A stretch of 26,643 bases of DNA from assembly GCA_045589215.1 (NCBI GenBank), contig JAZNOQ010000174.1, positions 1 through 26,643 on the forward strand. The letters run 5' to 3'. Positions 1 through 8,025 of this stretch are shown here, one piece after another (position 1 is the first letter of the stretch; every line of letters starts with the position of its first letter). This DNA comes from JAZNOQ01 sp045589215. GTDB lineage: Bacteria; Bacillota; Clostridia; Oscillospirales; CAG-272. The position numbers were made by a program, and so were the translations under genes. The notes under the pieces were generated by a model that had not been told where the DNA came from, ran no database searches, and saw nothing but the letters and a program-made list of their open reading frames with translations.

Positions 1-1116
1 CGCGCCAACCGTGTTTGCGACGGCAAGAGCAACGGACTTGTTGTGGACTACATTGGTGTTGTCAAGGCGCTTCGTCAGGCACTTGCGGATTATACCGGCG
101 AAAAAGGCGGAAAATCCGGTGACGATCCCGCGCCCGACAAATCCGAGCTGATTGCAAAGATTATGAGTACAATTGAGAATATTGATGCTTATATGGCAGA
201 GCACGGTTTCTCTCTCAAATCCTTGGTTGAAGCCGATGATTTTGCAAAGCTTGCTTTAGTTGCCGCGGGAGCGAACGCTATGTGCGCTACCGATGAGATC
301 AAAAAGCGTTTTGAGATTCAGGCACGCGAGCTTTTCCGTATGTTCAAGTACGTAGAAAAGGGCGAGGTTTCCAACGAGACCGTTCACTATAAGAACGCGA
401 TCAGTGCTGTATACGATCAGCTTCAAGAAAAGCGTATTCACGCCGATAACTCTGCACTGATGGCTCACATCAATCAGATCGTCAGCGAGTATGTTGCCGT
501 TGTTCATACGGGTTCCGAAGGTCTCGTTGAAAGCAAGAAATTTGATATCAGCAATATCGACTTCGACCGCCTGCGCCGTGAGTTTGAGAGAGTGCAGAAT
601 AAGAATCTGCTCCTTAAGGATTTGCAAACGCTTGTCGAACAGCGTCTCGCTCAAATGATGAGAAGAAATCCCTTGCGTATCGACTATTATCAGCGCTATC
701 AGGATATCGTTGATGAGTACAATAAGGACAACAAGAAGGATGAAATTGCTATCGTCTTTGAAAATCTTATGAAACTTGTAAATGACCTTGACGAAGAACA
801 GAAACGTTACGTCAAGGAAGGTTTTGACAGCGATGAAGAGCTTTCTATTTACGACCTTTTGATAAGCGGGCAATCACTTTCAAAAGAGGATATTAAGAAA
901 GTGAAAAAGCTTGCACAAGAGATGCTGATCAAGATTAAAGCGCGTATTCACGAGCTCGACCACTGGCGCGACAAAGAGGAAACACAGTCGATTATCAGCG
1001 TGATGATTCGTGATCTCTTGTGGGCTAATTTGCCTGAAAGTTATAGTGATAACGAAATAGCTATTTATAAGCAAACGCTTTACGAGTACGTTTATAATAC
1101 GTATCCAGCGGCATAA
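1..1116 (+). CDS. hsdR: Type I restriction enzyme R subunit (HsdR), C-terminal part, 5' truncated by window
   Basis: The reading frame is open from base 1, so the gene enters the window already in progress; 371 residues are visible before the TAA at 1114-1116. The first residues (RANRVCDGKSNGLVVDYIG) match the end of the second RecA-like motor domain of HsdR, where the family has a VNRVF...GLVVDYIG signature. The rest is the charged, helical C-terminal region of HsdR that contacts the methylase core. Known family role: ATP-driven DNA translocation and cleavage of unmethylated DNA in complex with HsdM and HsdS. The nuclease domain, Walker motifs, hsdM and hsdS would lie upstream, outside the window. 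The following gene starts 14 bases after the stop with its own GGAGG site, so the two are probably one transcript. An internal GTG at 43 is not a real start. Confidence 0.88.
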   Translation, partial: RANRVCDGKSNGLVVDYIGVVKALRQALADYTGEKGGKSGDDPAPDKSELIAKIMSTIENIDAYMAEHGFSLKSLVEADDFAKLALVAAGANAMCATDEIKKRFEIQARELFRMFKYVEKGEVSNETVHYKNAISAVYDQLQEKRIHADNSALMAHINQIVSEYVAVVHTGSEGLVESKKFDISNIDFDRLRREFERVQNKNLLLKDLQTLVEQRLAQMMRRNPLRIDYYQRYQDIVDEYNKDNKKDEIAIVFENLMKLVNDLDEEQKRYVKEGFDSDEELSIYDLLISGQSLSKEDIKKVKKLAQEMLIKIKARIHELDHWRDKEETQSIISVMIRDLLWANLPESYSDNEIAIYKQTLYEYVYNTYPAA

Positions 1117-1130
1117 AAAGGAGGTATATT

Positions 1131-4103
1131 ATGAAAGTCTTATTTTTACATTTGAGTGACGCACATTTACTATCTAATACATTTATTGACAATAAAACAA
1201 TTAATGCTCAGGTTCAAGCTCTAAACAGCATTGGAGAGTTCGATAAATGCTATATAATTTTTAGCGGAGACTTGTCGCAAGCTGGTCAAGAAAATGAATA
1301 TAAAAAATGTAGTATATATCTTGGCTTACTATGGAAGCGAATATCGGAAAAGTATCCAATGTCTTACCCAGTGAATACTCTGGTTGTTCCTGGAAACCAC
1401 GACATTGATTTTGGAGGGAAAGCAAGAGGACGTAGCGAAATTGCAGAACTGCTCTCTTCTCCCGTTACGGAAGAAATGATAGCAGAGGAATTAAAAAAAT
1501 TTGATAACTTTTATAATTTTGCAGGAAAATATCATTGTTTTTCATATAACAAATTGATTGATGTAAAGCAATACACTTTTGGTAGCAAAAAAATCCAAAT
1601 AAATCTTATTAACAGTGAGCTGTTTTCAACCTGCAAAGATAAGTATGGAGATGATGACAAGGGAAAGCACTTGTTACCTCAAAATGAATGGTGTAGGTTA
1701 TCTAGAGGTGCGGATGTTGATTTGGTATTAACGGTTTCGCACCGTGGACCCGAATGGTTTAATTGGGAAGATGCCAACAATTTCAAAAAACAACTTTATG
1801 GAAGTACGGATATATTCTTGTATGGACACGAGCATATCGATGATCTTTCTGGGGTGTGTCAAGCAGACAATCACGTTATTAAATCTATTGCTCAAGGGTT
1901 AGATTTTAAGGAAAGAAAGATTTCTTTTACCGCAATACTTGTAGATTTGGATACTAATAAGGCAGAAACTACTCTTTTCACTTGGAACGAAAAGGAAGAC
2001 TTTTTTACAAAAGTGTCTAACGACGAATTTCAAATAGAAAAGAATAAAAATGATCAGTATTTAATGGAGCCGTCGGATGAATATGTACGTAGTATCTCCT
2101 TTGATGATAATAAATTTGAACTTAATAAGTATTTCGTTTTCCCGGGAGTAGAAATACTTAACCAAGAAGATCATAACGAAATCAAAGAGTTTGGCGAGTT
2201 TTTAACACTAATTGATCAGCACAAACAAATTATCATAGAAGCAGATGAATCTAGTGGAAAATCTTGTTTGCTGCACAAGATATATACCTCGTTGATTGGA
2301 AATTATGTTCCGATTTATTTGAACGAAGGCAATATCATAGGAAAAAATCCCGAAAGAGCTATTAGAGCTGCATTTGAAGAACAGTACGGTGATAGACCTA
2401 CTTCATATGAAAAATATACGCAAATAGACAAGACGAAAAAAGTAATTCTGCTAGATGATTTGAATAGAATTAAGCCAAAATATTTGCAACCGCTAGAAGA
2501 GTATTTGTGCGCCAACTTTGGGCACGTTGTAAGTGTCATAGAACCCAAGTGGAAAATTGATATGATAGAGGTTGTCAAAGAACAGTTGGATGAAACTGCC
2601 TCAATCATTAAGCTTAGGTTATTGCCTTTCTATGCTTCTAAAAGATTGGAACTGATCAAAGGATTAATCAAAACATATAATGGTACCTATGAAGATACTG
2701 ATCAAGAAGCAGAAAACATTAATACATTTATAATGGATCAAATCAAATTGTTCAGTTTGAGTCCAAAATTCATTAACATGTATGTCGAGTACTGTGTTCG
2801 AGATGCGGAAATGGCAACAACCTCAAACAAAAATGTGTTTGGCAGAGTTTTTGAAACAAATCTTGTAAACAATATTCGCCGTTTTGCTTCTGATGAAACC
2901 GTAGATGAATTTTCTGTTCTTTTAGAGGATGTTGCTTATGCTATTCACTTTGAAGAAAAGTATCCGCTAAACTCCACAGATCTTTCAGGAATCATTGACA
3001 AGTATAATGAAGATAATCTCATGCGAGTGAGTGTTCAGAAATTCTGCGAAGTTATGGTACAGGCAAAAATTCTGGTTGAAGAAGATAATGCATATTATTT
3101 TTATAACAACAATTATCTTGCTTATTTCGTTGCAAAAAGCTTGAATACCAGATACAACAATGGAGAAGGTCATGGGGAATTGGAACAAATATCTCAAAAT
3201 ATTTGTTTTAATATCAACGGTGATATATTGCTGTTCCTGTCCTATATAACAAGTAGCATAGGGATCTTACGCTTTATCAAGCAAAAGGCTGAAGAACATA
3301 TGAAGGATTGGCCTGAATTTGACATCGATCAAAAGAATATCGGGTTTATTTTGAAGTTAGCTTGTCCAGCTATACCAGAACTTCCTAGTGCAGATGATCG
3401 AAAGAAAAAAGATGAACGCCATGAAAAATATGAAAAAGCAGTAACCAAGAACGATAAAATTGAAAGAGTCTCACTATACGATTATGACAAATCGGATATT
3501 GAGTCTGAAGATTATAAATTAGGACAAGCATTAAGATTTACTGAATTGGTTTGTAAAATTCTTCCTGGATTTAATCATCGTCTAAAACGAGAAGACAAAA
3601 TTGAACTTTCGGAAGATATATACAGATTTCCGAATCGTATCGCTTTTAAACTGTTGCGTGGCATCGATGAAAATTTTGATGAAATAGTTACGGCCTTAGT
3701 TAATTTCTTCAAAACTCAAGATGAAAGTGTTACAGAAGAAAAGATTAGAGAAGCTATCGTACGAAGTGCGGAAACTTATATTTTGAACTTGTATAATAAT
3801 TGTGCACGACTTTCCGTAACTAGTAAAACAATAGAAGTTATGAACCTGTTTCCTGTTGAAAACACCAATCAAAAAATTCAACACATTATGATGCTTGAGA
3901 ATTTGGGTAAGTTTAATGCCTTCACCAAAGAAGCAAATGAGTTGTATGATGGTACAGATCTATTATTGGTGAAGTCAATGATAAGACGAATTGTTCATAA
4001 GCATTTTCTGTATAATAGGAACTTAAGAATTGTTGGGAATGTAGAAAGTGTAGCAAAAAAATACTTCGGTAAGTCCTTTAAAAAGACAGATTTGCTTAAT
4101 TAA
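1131..4103 (+). CDS. Calcineurin-like phosphoesterase fused to a STAND-like P-loop NTPase, candidate defence protein
   Basis: A 990-residue protein with a clear AAAGGAGG site 8 bases before its ATG. Residues 1 to about 300 are a metallophosphoesterase: D10-A-H12, G46-D47-LSQ, G88-N-H-D91, H204 (SHRG) and G232-H-E-H235 supply the usual metal and phosphate ligands, all present. A P-loop domain follows: A371-x4-G376-K377-S378 (Walker A with Ala in place of the first Gly) and a Walker B-like ILLDD at 439-443. The C-terminal about 500 residues are helical and charged, without a repeat I can name; they could be the sensor. This layout (effector, NTPase, sensor) is that of STAND/NACHT-like immune proteins. 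The location directly behind hsdR supports a defence role, but the function is inference. The gene is visibly more AT-rich than its upstream neighbour, suggesting separate acquisition. No signal peptide or membrane segment is seen. Confidence 0.8.
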   Translation: MKVLFLHLSDAHLLSNTFIDNKTINAQVQALNSIGEFDKCYIIFSGDLSQAGQENEYKKCSIYLGLLWKRISEKYPMSYPVNTLVVPGNHDIDFGGKARGRSEIAELLSSPVTEEMIAEELKKFDNFYNFAGKYHCFSYNKLIDVKQYTFGSKKIQINLINSELFSTCKDKYGDDDKGKHLLPQNEWCRLSRGADVDLVLTVSHRGPEWFNWEDANNFKKQLYGSTDIFLYGHEHIDDLSGVCQADNHVIKSIAQGLDFKERKISFTAILVDLDTNKAETTLFTWNEKEDFFTKVSNDEFQIEKNKNDQYLMEPSDEYVRSISFDDNKFELNKYFVFPGVEILNQEDHNEIKEFGEFLTLIDQHKQIIIEADESSGKSCLLHKIYTSLIGNYVPIYLNEGNIIGKNPERAIRAAFEEQYGDRPTSYEKYTQIDKTKKVILLDDLNRIKPKYLQPLEEYLCANFGHVVSVIEPKWKIDMIEVVKEQLDETASIIKLRLLPFYASKRLELIKGLIKTYNGTYEDTDQEAENINTFIMDQIKLFSLSPKFINMYVEYCVRDAEMATTSNKNVFGRVFETNLVNNIRRFASDETVDEFSVLLEDVAYAIHFEEKYPLNSTDLSGIIDKYNEDNLMRVSVQKFCEVMVQAKILVEEDNAYYFYNNNYLAYFVAKSLNTRYNNGEGHGELEQISQNICFNINGDILLFLSYITSSIGILRFIKQKAEEHMKDWPEFDIDQKNIGFILKLACPAIPELPSADDRKKKDERHEKYEKAVTKNDKIERVSLYDYDKSDIESEDYKLGQALRFTELVCKILPGFNHRLKREDKIELSEDIYRFPNRIAFKLLRGIDENFDEIVTALVNFFKTQDESVTEEKIREAIVRSAETYILNLYNNCARLSVTSKTIEVMNLFPVENTNQKIQHIMMLENLGKFNAFTKEANELYDGTDLLLVKSMIRRIVHKHFLYNRNLRIVGNVESVAKKYFGKSFKKTDLLN

Positions 4104-4214
4104 TGTGCGCTATGTTGGTCCTGCCCCAACTGGTTGATTTAGCTTTCCAAGATATCAACCTAACTTTAGAAAGCTGTTGTGTATGTCATCTCGCCACACT
4201 GATAGCGCATATTA
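4101..4214 (+). ncRNA. Candidate structured RNA with closing stem and possible pseudoknot
   Basis: A 13-bp stem (4101-4113 with 4202-4214, one G-U pair) encloses an 88-nt interior. Inside, GTTGG (4114-4118) can pair with CCAAC (4126-4130), and two 7-bp complements interleave: GGTTGAT (4132-4138) with ATCAACC (4154-4160), and AGCTTTC (4141-4147) with GAAAGCT (4169-4175). The interleaving is the arrangement of an H-type pseudoknot. The left arm begins inside the TAA stop codon of the phosphoesterase-NTPase gene. There is no T-run after the closing stem, so a simple Rho-independent terminator is unlikely. I do not recognise a named RNA family, and the strand is assumed from the upstream gene. 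Confidence 0.45.
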
Positions 4215-4304
4215 CATTATATTCCCATGGTTAAATTATTTATTCGTCTTTGATCAATCTTACAGCACCGCATTGTAAAGAGAATTAAAACAGGAGGCCC
4301 TGCG

Positions 4305-4682
4305 ATGACAAAACAACAATTTTTTGAACTTTGCCACGATACACACGGCACATCGCCGGACTATCCGTTTGATGAAGATTTTGAAACGGCGGTGTTGAGG
4401 CACTCGGATAATCGCAAGTGGTATGCCATTGTAATGAAAGTATCACGGCGCAAGTTTGGGATCGACAGCGACGAGATCATCGACGTGGTCAATTTGAAGC
4501 TTCCGATCGAGATGTTCGGCTCCTTTGGAGCGGCTGATGGAGTCTATCCTGCCTATCACATGAACAAGCTCCATTGGATCTCGGTGCTTCTGTCCGATGC
4601 ACCGGATGACGTGGTGCAGTTTCTTGTGAATGTCAGTTTTGAGGCTACCAAATCGAAAAATCCACACAGAAAAAGCATCTGA
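4305..4682 (+). CDS. MmcQ/YjbR family protein
   Basis: A 125-residue protein with an AGGAGG site at 4292-4297, 7 bases before the ATG. The fold signature is that of the YjbR/MmcQ (CyaY-like) family: an N-terminal helix with ELCHDTHGTSPDYPF, then the alternating strands with WYAIVMKV, the EIIDVVNLKLP segment, and the YHMNKLHWISVLL motif before the last helix. Length is usual for the family (110-130 residues). Members are described as putative DNA-binding proteins of the double-wing type; the real role is unknown, and many occur in accessory clusters. It stands alone: the structured spacer lies before it and a strong bidirectional terminator comes directly after. Confidence 0.8.
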   Translation: MTKQQFFELCHDTHGTSPDYPFDEDFETAVLRHSDNRKWYAIVMKVSRRKFGIDSDEIIDVVNLKLPIEMFGSFGAADGVYPAYHMNKLHWISVLLSDAPDDVVQFLVNVSFEATKSKNPHRKSI

Positions 4683-4712
4683 TGTTGCGAGATTCGCATT
4701 TGAAAACAACAT

Positions 4713-4754
4713 AAATATGCTCCGAATGGTCGTTCTGTCATTCGGAGCATATTT
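4713..4754 (+). terminator. Strong bidirectional Rho-independent terminator
   Basis: A perfect 16-bp inverted repeat (4713-4728 with 4739-4754) with a 10-nt loop. The stem is flanked by A-rich bases on the left and TTT on the right, so it can act on either strand. It follows the YjbR-like gene by 30 bases. Confidence 0.8.
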
Positions 4755-4839
4755 GTCTGGGCGATCATGATTTCTTTGCATAAAATCCAGAAACCGCAAT
4801 TAAGAAAACTTTGAATCACATACTATTTCTATGATATTA

Positions 4840-4875
4840 ACCTGTGGCTACGGTCACAGGTATTTTTTATTTTTG
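4840..4875 (+). terminator. Terminator-like hairpin with UACG tetraloop just upstream of the amidoligase RBS
   Basis: Arms ACCTGTGGC (4840-4848) and GTCACAGGT (4853-4861) form a 9-bp stem (one G-U) closed by the stable C(UACG)G tetraloop, followed by a nearly pure T-run (4861-4874) that runs straight into the GGAGG of the next gene. The position allows leader attenuation, or insulation from upstream read-through. I found no convincing promoter between 4755 and 4840, so which of these applies is open. Confidence 0.65.
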
Positions 4876-4884
4876 GAGGATTTT

Positions 4885-5979
4885 ATGAAAGAAAACATTT
4901 GCGCGATTTGCAACAACCCCTTTGCGGAGCACTTACTGACAGAATTTGACGGTCAGCTTTTCTGTCACGACTGCTTGAACGAACGCACCACTCGTTGCCT
5001 CGATTGCGGCGAGCGGATCTACAGGAGCGAGAACTCCGGCACGTCGGAACACCCTCTCTGTCAGGACTGCCACGACGAGAATTATACCTACTGCGAGCGT
5101 TGCGGCAGGATGATCCACAACGATGCGGCACACTATATCGACGACGGCGACTATCCCTATTGTCGCTCTTGCTATGAGATCGAGTGTGACCGCAACATTC
5201 ACGAGTACAACTACAAACCAGATCCCATTTTCTATGGCGAAGGTAGTAGATTCTTTGGCGTGGAATTGGAGATTGACGAGGGCGGTGAGGATGATTCCTC
5301 GGCAGAGGATGTGATGTGCGTCGGCAACCGTCTGGACGAACATATTTACTGTAAACACGACGGTTCTCTCCACGACGGATTTGAAATCGTCACCCATCCT
5401 ATGACATTGGATTATCATCTGAATACCATGCCGTGGGATAAAATCACCGACAAGGTGCGTAAGCTTGGTTACACGTCCCACCAAGCCGAGACCTGCGGAT
5501 TACATATCCACGTCAACCGAACAAGCTTTGGCGAGAGTGCAGAATCTCAGGACGAAGCAATCGGGCGTATCCTATACTTCGTGGAGCGCAATTGGAACGA
5601 GCTTCTAATCTTTTCTCGCAGAACGCAGGAGCAGCTTAACAGTTGGGCGCGTCGATATGGGTATAAGGATCAGCCCAAGGAAATGCTCGAGCATGCCAAG
5701 AAAGGTTACGACGGCAGATATACGTGTGTGAACCTTACGAACTACTCCACAATCGAGTTCCGTATCTTCAGAGGCACTTTGAAATTGAATACCATCTATG
5801 CCACCCTGCAGTTGGTCAACCATATCTGCGAGGTGGCTGTTTCTTTGTCAGATGATGAAGTGCGCCATCTCTCTTGGAGCCGTTTCGTCGATCTGATTAC
5901 AGAACCGGAGCTGATTCAGTACCTCAAAGAACGCAGAATCTATGTCAACGAATCAATAGAAACGGAGGAAGAAATATAA
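4885..5979 (+). CDS. Amidoligase with three N-terminal LIM-like zinc ribbons
   Basis: 364 residues from the ATG at 4885, which has GGAGG 5 bases upstream. An in-frame ATG at 4831 is rejected because it would read through the terminator-like hairpin. Six CxxC knuckles (C6/C9, C27/C30, C38/C41, C59/C62, C70/C73, C93/C96) pair at spacings of 17 to 19 residues into three tandem zinc ribbons. The remainder is an amidoligase (Amidoligase_2, a glutamine-synthetase-fold COOH-NH2 ligase): FFGVELEID (about 123-131) with the metal-binding acids, KHDGSLHDGFEIVTHP, CGLHIHVNR and STIEFRIFRGTL. Known chemistry of the family: ATP-dependent amide bond formation, proposed for peptide tagging or metabolite synthesis. 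Its stop overlaps the next ATG (TAATG), so it is translationally coupled to the glutamine amidotransferase. The substrate is unknown. Confidence 0.85.
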   Translation: MKENICAICNNPFAEHLLTEFDGQLFCHDCLNERTTRCLDCGERIYRSENSGTSEHPLCQDCHDENYTYCERCGRMIHNDAAHYIDDGDYPYCRSCYEIECDRNIHEYNYKPDPIFYGEGSRFFGVELEIDEGGEDDSSAEDVMCVGNRLDEHIYCKHDGSLHDGFEIVTHPMTLDYHLNTMPWDKITDKVRKLGYTSHQAETCGLHIHVNRTSFGESAESQDEAIGRILYFVERNWNELLIFSRRTQEQLNSWARRYGYKDQPKEMLEHAKKGYDGRYTCVNLTNYSTIEFRIFRGTLKLNTIYATLQLVNHICEVAVSLSDDEVRHLSWSRFVDLITEPELIQYLKERRIYVNESIETEEEI

Positions 5980-6916
5980 TGTGCTGCCTGTTTGGAATTT
6001 TGGACTACGGAAACACCCTGACCGTCCGACAGCGGACGAAGATATTGTCTGTCCTTGCCGCATCCTGCGAGGTCAGAGGAACGGATGCAACGGGGATCGC
6101 CTATAATACCGATTCGCATTTGACTATCTACAAGCGTCCCAAAGCCGCTCACAAGATGTGGTTTCGTCTGCCTATGGATGCCAACGTCATTATAGGGCAT
6201 ACACGCATGACAACGCAGGGCAATGAGAAATTCAACTACAACAACCATCCGTTCTATGGCAAGTCCGGTGACACGCCCTTTGCACTTGCTCACAATGGCA
6301 TCCTGATGAACGACGACGAACTTAAAATGAAATACCGCCTGCCCAAGACCAACATTGAAACCGATTCCTACGTTGCGGTTCAGTTGTTGGAGAGGCAGAC
6401 GGATCTGTCATTTGAGAGTATGGCAAAGGTTGCGGAGGAATTGGAAGGCTCGTTCACGTTGTCGATGCTTGACAATGCGAACAACGTCTATTTTATCAAA
6501 GGCAATAATCCGCTCTGATCTATTATTGGCGTGAACGGAATTTGTATATCTATACCTCAACAGAAGAAATATTGAAGTCAGCACTCGCTCGCATCCCCTA
6601 TAATTTCGGCATTGCGGAAAGCATTGAGATCAACGAGGGGGATATGATGAAGATATCCTCAAACGGTGTATGGGAGATGTCGCAGTTCTCTCTGCAGAAT
6701 CTCTATGCCTACGGGTATTACGGATACCCATACAGATGTTTTCTTGACGAGTGGGATGATGTCGCACCAAAGGAAACGGGGTGGTCATACAAGGACATTC
6801 TGAAATCTATGGCGCACACCTTTGGCTATACCGCCGAGGATGTGGACACTCTGCTCGCTGAAGGATTCACCTTGCAGGACATTGAGGATTTCTTCTATGA
6901 AGGTGTGTACTGTTAG
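5979..6916 (+). pseudogene. Class II glutamine amidotransferase, interrupted by a -1 frameshift
   Basis: Starts at the ATG overlapping the amidoligase stop. The protein begins M-C-C-L-F-G, with Cys2 as the expected N-terminal nucleophile of an Ntn-type glutaminase; GHTRMTTQG and LAHNGIL are the usual glutamine-binding motifs. The first frame stops at TGA 6516-6518 after 179 residues. The homologous sequence continues without a gap in another frame (LIYYWRERNLYIYTSTEEIL) to TAG 6914-6916. Restoring one base near 6514 would give about 312 residues, normal for the family. There is no slippery heptamer at the junction, so this looks like a one-base deletion or a sequence error, not programmed shifting. 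The tail (TAEDVDTLLAEGFTLQDIEDFF) is a compact helical end. Known role: release of ammonia from glutamine, here presumably for the neighbouring amidoligase. Confidence 0.8.
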
Positions 6917-6918
6917 AG

Positions 6919-6928
6919 TAAACGTTTA
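6919..6928. promoter_or_regulatory. Perfect 10-bp palindrome before the resolvase gene
   Basis: TAAACGTTTA lies 3 bases after the amidotransferase stop in the 102-base gap before the resolvase. It could be part of a resolvase binding site or an operator; a palindrome this short may also be chance. Confidence 0.25.
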
Positions 6929-7018
6929 TTCCAAAAGCGTATTTGTGTCGTACAGTTTGGTTTAACAATTATGCTATATGCATTTAGAAAAAACAAGGCT
7001 ATGTAGAAAGGAGAAGAA

Positions 7019-7582
7019 ATGAAGATAGGTTATATTCGTATCAGTAGCGCGGATCAGAACACTGCGCGTCAGGAAGTATTGATGAGCGAGCTTGGCGTGG
7101 AACAGGTATTCATCGACAAGATGAGCGGCAAGAATACCGATCGTCCCGAGCTTAAACGTATGATGAGCTTTGTACGTGAGGGAGACACGGTCATCGTGGA
7201 ATCCATTAGCCGCTTTGCGAGAAACACAAGAGATCTTCTTGATCTGACAGAACAACTCACAACAAAAAATGTGGAATTTGTTTCTAAGAAGGAGGCAATA
7301 GACACAAGCACGGCTACAGGAAAGTTTATGCTGACTATATTCGGCGCGGTTGCGGAATTGGAGCGTGAATATATTCTGCAACGGCAGAAGGAAGGCATCG
7401 CCATTGCCAAAGCAAACGGTGTATATAAAGGCAGAAAACCGATCGAGCGCAAGAACTTCCCGGAAGTCGTTGCACTTTGGAAAGAAAACAAGATCACTGC
7501 CGTTGAAGCAATGAAACGGTTGGATCTAAAACCCAGTACATTCTATAGAAAGGTAAAACATTATGAACGTTTTGGTTATTGA
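7019..7582 (+). CDS. Small serine recombinase (resolvase/invertase family)
   Basis: 187 residues with an AAAGGAG site 7 bases upstream. The N-terminal catalytic domain shows Y5-I-R7-I-S9 (S9 the expected nucleophile), the SGKNTDRPEL segment, VESISRFARNTRDLL and the GAVAELEREYILQRQKEGI helix that forms the dimer interface. A short C-terminal helix-turn-helix (AVEAMKRLDLKPSTFYRKVKHYE) binds the site. Length is typical for Tn3-type resolvases and DNA invertases. On an element it would resolve cointegrates or dimers, or invert a segment. The DUF3846 gene overlaps its 3' end by 20 bases, so the two are one transcript. Confidence 0.92.
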   Translation: MKIGYIRISSADQNTARQEVLMSELGVEQVFIDKMSGKNTDRPELKRMMSFVREGDTVIVESISRFARNTRDLLDLTEQLTTKNVEFVSKKEAIDTSTATGKFMLTIFGAVAELEREYILQRQKEGIAIAKANGVYKGRKPIERKNFPEVVALWKENKITAVEAMKRLDLKPSTFYRKVKHYERFGY

Positions 7583-7904
7583 ACCGTTAAAAGAGCCTTA
7601 TGAAGCCACGATCGACGGAAAACTGGAAACCCTGCAAGAGCTTGTCGGCGGTCTGATCGAGGCGATCTATCCATTCGAGGACGATCACGTTGCTCTTATT
7701 TGCAATGAAGAAGGCAAGCTGCTCGGGCTTCCTCTCAACCGTGCTTTACGCGATGAAAGAGGAGAGATCTATGACATCGTGAGCGGTACGTTTCTGATTT
7801 GCTCGGCTCCGCCCGAAAGCGAAAGCTTTGAAAGTCTGTCGGACGAGCAGATACAGAAATACAAGAGAAAATTTGAACACATTGAAATTTATTTGAGGAG
7901 GTAA
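7563..7904 (+). CDS. DUF3846 family protein
   Basis: 113 residues. It begins inside the 3' end of the resolvase gene with GAAAGG upstream. The sequence MNVLVIEPLKEPYEATIDGKLETLQELVGGLIEAIYPFEDDHVALICNEEGKLLGLPLNRAL matches the DUF3846 pattern: a beta strand, then the LQ-LVGG-IE turn, then CNEEGKL-GLP-NR. This family is common on plasmids, phages and conjugative elements of Clostridia; function unknown. It is followed after 5 bases by a 33-residue membrane ORF. Confidence 0.85.
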   Translation: MNVLVIEPLKEPYEATIDGKLETLQELVGGLIEAIYPFEDDHVALICNEEGKLLGLPLNRALRDERGEIYDIVSGTFLICSAPPESESFESLSDEQIQKYKRKFEHIEIYLRR

Positions 7905-7909
7905 AGCAT

Positions 7910-8011
7910 ATGTTCTGGCGATTCATTGGATTCGTAGCATCGTTGGCGGTGCTCTGCATATCTGAGTTCGCACGGCTCGGAAGAAGAAAAAGCTGCAGAT
8001 GTTGCAGCTGA
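7910..8011 (+). CDS. Tiny membrane protein, 33 residues
   Basis: ATG with GAGGAGG 8 bases upstream, placed 5 bases after the DUF3846 stop. The protein has a hydrophobic segment from residue 2 to about 20 (FWRFIGFVASLAVLCISEF) and then a basic, cysteine-rich tail (RRKSCRCCS). It is probably one transmembrane helix with the tail in the cytoplasm. No family recognised; the good ribosome binding site and tight spacing support it being translated. Confidence 0.5.
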   Translation: MFWRFIGFVASLAVLCISEFARLGRRKSCRCCS

Positions 8012-8025
8012 AAGGGGGAAAGAAA

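Noticed and set aside
4831..4884. Upstream ATG giving an 18-residue longer amidoligase
   Set aside because: The extension would read through a terminator-like hairpin and T-run, and the ATG at 4885 has the GGAGG site.
6510..6520. Programmed -1 frameshift in the amidotransferase
   Set aside because: No X-XXY-YYZ slippery sequence at the junction and no obvious downstream stimulatory hairpin.
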